From NCBI GenBank assembly GCA_011525755.1, contig WYBS01000031.1:1-42258 (forward strand): DNA of 42,258 nucleotides, written 5' to 3'. Positions 40,825 to 42,258 of this stretch are shown here, one piece after another; position 1 is the stretch's first letter, and every line of letters starts with the position of its first letter. The notes under the pieces were generated by a model. The model did no database searches and was not told where the DNA came from. It was given only the letters and a program-made list of their open reading frames with translations. The stretch comes from Planctomycetaceae bacterium. GTDB taxonomy: Bacteria; Planctomycetota; PLA2. The position numbers and the translations under genes were made by a program.

Positions 40825-40834
40825 ATCGTAGGCT
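40825..40834. promoter_or_regulatory. Overlapping divergent leaderless promoters (DUF77 / sirtuin)
   Basis: Ten bases hold both -10 elements: minus-strand TACGAT (40830 to 40825), 7 bases from ATG 40817, and plus-strand TAGGCT (40829-40834), 6 bases from ATG 40841. They share the central TA, so polymerase cannot occupy both at once. Confidence 0.6.
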
Positions 40835-40840
40835 GTCTCG

Positions 40841-41602
40841 ATGGCGGACGCGAAACCCACCCTGCCCGCCCTGCTCGTCGAGGCGCTGCACGGCGTCCGC
40901 TCGGTCGGCGTCATCACCGGCGCGGGCGTCTCCGCGGAGTCGGGCGTCCCCACGTACCGAGGCAAGGGCGGCCTCTACGAGGAGGACGAGGGAAAGATCG
41001 ACGCGCTCACCGGGACGACGCTCCTCTCCGATCCCGACCGCACGTGGCGGGCGGTCGGCGACCTCGCGCGGCACGCCACGGGCGCGAGGCCGAACGCGGC
41101 GCACCTCGCGATCGCCGAGATCGAGAAGAAGGTCGAGCGTTTCGTCCTCCTCACGCAGAACGTGGACGGCCTCCACGAGGCCGCAGGGAGCCGGAACGTG
41201 ATCGACATCCACGGATCGATCACGCGGACGCGCTGCATGGGTTGCGGCGCGGACGGCGAGCTCGGCCGCGAGGAGCTCGAGGCCATCCACGCGGCGCCCC
41301 GTTGCAGGCACTGCGGCGCGACGCTGCGCCCCGCCGCCGTGCTCTTCGGCGAGTTCCTGCCCGAGGAGAAGGTGGAGCGCATGCGGTGCGAGTTCCTCGA
41401 CAACCCGCCCGCGCTCGTGCTCGTCGTCGGCACGTCCGCGCTCTTCCCCTACATCGTGGAGCCGGTGCTCGCGGCGCGCCGCGCGCAGCGGTTGACCGTC
41501 GAGGTGAACCCGGCGCCGACCGTGCTCTCGAGCGTCGTCGCCTGGTTCCTCCAGGGGGGCGCCGCCGCGATCGTCCCCGAGATCGCGCGCGAGATCCGCT
41601 GA
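40841..41602 (+). CDS. cobB: Sir2-family NAD-dependent protein deacylase (CobB-like)
   Basis: A 253-residue sirtuin removing acyl groups from lysines at the cost of NAD. Visible: the NAD loop GAGVSAESGVPTYRG (27-41), TQNVDGLHEAAG (105-116), catalytic H124 in DIHGSI, the zinc ribbon C132/C135 and C155/C158, and GTSALFPYIVEP near the C-terminus, followed by VEVNPAPT. Length is that of bacterial CobB. No signal peptide. It is divergent from the DUF77 gene with a shared promoter region and has a leaderless start. Substrate preference (acetyl versus succinyl) cannot be assigned safely: YRGKGGLYEE differs from the textbook SIRT5-type motif. Confidence 0.95.
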   Translation: MADAKPTLPALLVEALHGVRSVGVITGAGVSAESGVPTYRGKGGLYEEDEGKIDALTGTTLLSDPDRTWRAVGDLARHATGARPNAAHLAIAEIEKKVERFVLLTQNVDGLHEAAGSRNVIDIHGSITRTRCMGCGADGELGREELEAIHAAPRCRHCGATLRPAAVLFGEFLPEEKVERMRCEFLDNPPALVLVVGTSALFPYIVEPVLAARRAQRLTVEVNPAPTVLSSVVAWFLQGGAAAIVPEIAREIR

Positions 41603-41629
41603 CCCCTCCTCGCGCTCCTCCCCTACCCC

Positions 41630-41818
41630 TCAGGCGGGAACCTTGAGCTTCTTCAGGATGGTCATCATCGGGCACCAGTTCGTGAACGCCGACTGGAGAA
41701 GGTTCAGGCCGACGAAGGCCGTGAAGAGGTACCAGTAGGGGCTCACCCAGTGCCCGAGCGCGAGGCTCAAGAGGACGAAAGCGCCTGCGACGAGGCGAAG
41801 CCAACGATCCACGTTCAT
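41630..41818 (-). CDS. DUF2892 (YgaP transmembrane-type) small membrane protein
   Basis: A 62-residue protein with two hydrophobic helices (about 7-23 and 28-44) and the family ending FTNWCPMMTILKKLKV, where the Cys-Pro pair is conserved. DUF2892 occurs alone or fused to rhodanese domains (YgaP) and is linked to sulfur handling. It has the strongest Shine-Dalgarno in the window, GGAGGTGAT, two bases before the ATG at 41818, which contrasts with the leaderless neighbours on both sides. Confidence 0.9.
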   Translation of the reverse strand: MNVDRWLRLVAGAFVLLSLALGHWVSPYWYLFTAFVGLNLLQSAFTNWCPMMTILKKLKVPA

Positions 41819-41858
41819 GGATCACCTCCCATGCAAGGGTACCCCGCAGGGGAAGGAG

Positions 41859-41871
41859 GGGGGCGCGGGGG
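41859..41871 (+). repeat. Variant of the G-rich repeat next to a promoter
   Basis: GGGGGCGCGGGGG with extra G on both sides, 4 bases upstream of the TAGGAT -10 element of the last gene. Same variant as at 35901-35913. Confidence 0.7.
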
Positions 41872-41875
41872 GAGG

Positions 41876-41881
41876 TAGGAT
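41876..41881 (+). promoter_or_regulatory. -10 element for a leaderless TTG start
   Basis: TAGGAT lies 7 bases before the TTG at 41889. Confidence 0.55.
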
Positions 41882-41888
41882 CTTCGTC

Positions 41889-42258
41889 TTGCGGATCCTT
41901 GCAGCGCTCGGAATCCTCGTCGCGACGGCGCTCGGCGGCCCCGCGGAGCTCGCCTACGTGAACGAGCCCGACCCGGAGAAGGCCGGGAAGCTCCTCGTCC
42001 CGCTCCTCGCGAAGTACAAGACGCCCGGGAGCTGCGCGGGGCTCGTGAAGCTGCTCCGGGGGAAGCGGACGTATCCGCCGTCCAAGAAGGACCGTGAGAC
42101 GCTCGAGTTCACGTGCCCCGACGGGAAGACGCGGCAGTTCACGTACATCCTTCCCTCGAAGTACAGCCACGCGCGAGGGGCGGGCGTCCTCTTCTGGCTC
42201 CACGGCGCGATCCGGCAGCCCGCGCCGGGCGGCGGCGCGGGCGAGGCGCAGATGTTCC
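41889..42258 (+). CDS. Exported alpha/beta-hydrolase (esterase/phospholipase-like), 3' end beyond window
   Basis: The first 123 residues of an open gene cut by the window edge. It begins with TTG, which gives a good signal peptide (ILAALGILVATALGG, about 3-17). A helical stretch follows, then LEFTCPDGKTRQFTYILPSK, the strand–turn lead-in of secreted phospholipase/carboxylesterase-type hydrolases, and VLFWLHGAI, the HG oxyanion-hole motif after the first core strand. The catalytic Ser, Asp and His lie beyond the window. TTG rather than any ATG/GTG is supported because the frame has no ATG before residue ~121, the only nearby GTGs fall after the signal peptide, and TAGGAT is placed 7 bases upstream. 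Confidence 0.75.
   Translation, partial: MRILAALGILVATALGGPAELAYVNEPDPEKAGKLLVPLLAKYKTPGSCAGLVKLLRGKRTYPPSKKDRETLEFTCPDGKTRQFTYILPSKYSHARGAGVLFWLHGAIRQPAPGGGAGEAQMF

Noticed and set aside
40818-40826. ATG at 40826 as start of the DUF77 gene
   Set aside because: It lies inside the TACGAT promoter hexamer, and the family's conserved start is MKALAEI at 40817.
1-42258. CRISPR arrays, prophage, toxin–antitoxin pairs, secondary-metabolite megasynthases
   Set aside because: No regularly spaced repeats, phage structural genes, paired small genes or modular synthase domains were seen. The Uma2 gene has no partner.

Overview
The window is about 42 kb of very GC-rich DNA (estimated by eye at roughly 70% or more). 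Its gene content points to an uncultured, Planctomycetota-like bacterium. Markers are a DUF1549/DUF1553 – DUF1501 – PPC-domain trio, an ECF-type sigma factor followed by a Ser/Thr kinase fused to an FGE-sulfatase domain, a second kinase fused to AAA and TPR-like regions, a DUF1259 protein and many secreted proteins or lipoproteins of unknown role. No phage, transposase, plasmid or CRISPR machinery was seen. Taxonomy is inferred from gene style only.

Layout. 1–1,000: a Uma2-family nuclease, tRNA-Pro(GGG) with its own promoter and terminator, then a patch of tRNA-derived fragments and mini-hairpins. 1,000–6,000: an FAD-linked oxidase diverges from the sigma factor/kinase pair. 6,100–9,300: a secreted protein made of four Cache modules diverges from a lipoprotein. 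9,400–13,300: a pentaheme cytochrome c diverges from a degenerate metallopeptidase, followed by a lipoprotein. 13,300–19,500 (minus): a metallopeptidase-like protein and a 1,200-residue kinase–ATPase–repeat protein. 19,600–21,300: a small coiled-coil protein, a gamma-class carbonic anhydrase and an anchored coiled-coil protein. 21,400–28,500: a tightly packed cluster of DAHP synthase, chorismatase, DUF1549/1553, DUF1501 and a PPC-domain protein. 28,600–31,100: a hotdog thioesterase, and a LysR regulator divergent from a TauE/SafE permease coupled to a one-lobe DUF1259 protein. 31,100–37,500 (minus): an aminotransferase, an ABC-F ATPase, a DEAD-box helicase and a HEAT/VWA protein. 37,600–42,258: an anchored repeat protein, a beta-propeller lipoprotein, a thiamine-binding-type protein divergent from a sirtuin, a DUF2892 membrane protein and a truncated esterase-like gene.

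The strongest pattern beyond the gene list is regulatory. At least thirteen starts (ATG, GTG and one TTG) sit 6–8 bases after a TAnnnT-like hexamer (xAnnnT in one case) and lack a Shine-Dalgarno sequence, which is the geometry of leaderless transcription. Two divergent gene pairs share such elements back to back, one inside a perfect 9+1+9 palindrome. A second pattern is a dispersed G-rich 14-mer, GGGGGCTCCGGGGG, with nine exact copies found in coding (all three frames) and intergenic DNA, several of them just upstream of these promoters and able in principle to form G-quadruplexes. The most suggestive metabolic unit is the DAHP synthase–chorismatase pair, overlapping by 10 bases and running directly into a planctomycete secreted-protein module. 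It predicts a dedicated route from central carbon to a chorismate-derived hydroxybenzoate or dihydroxy acid.
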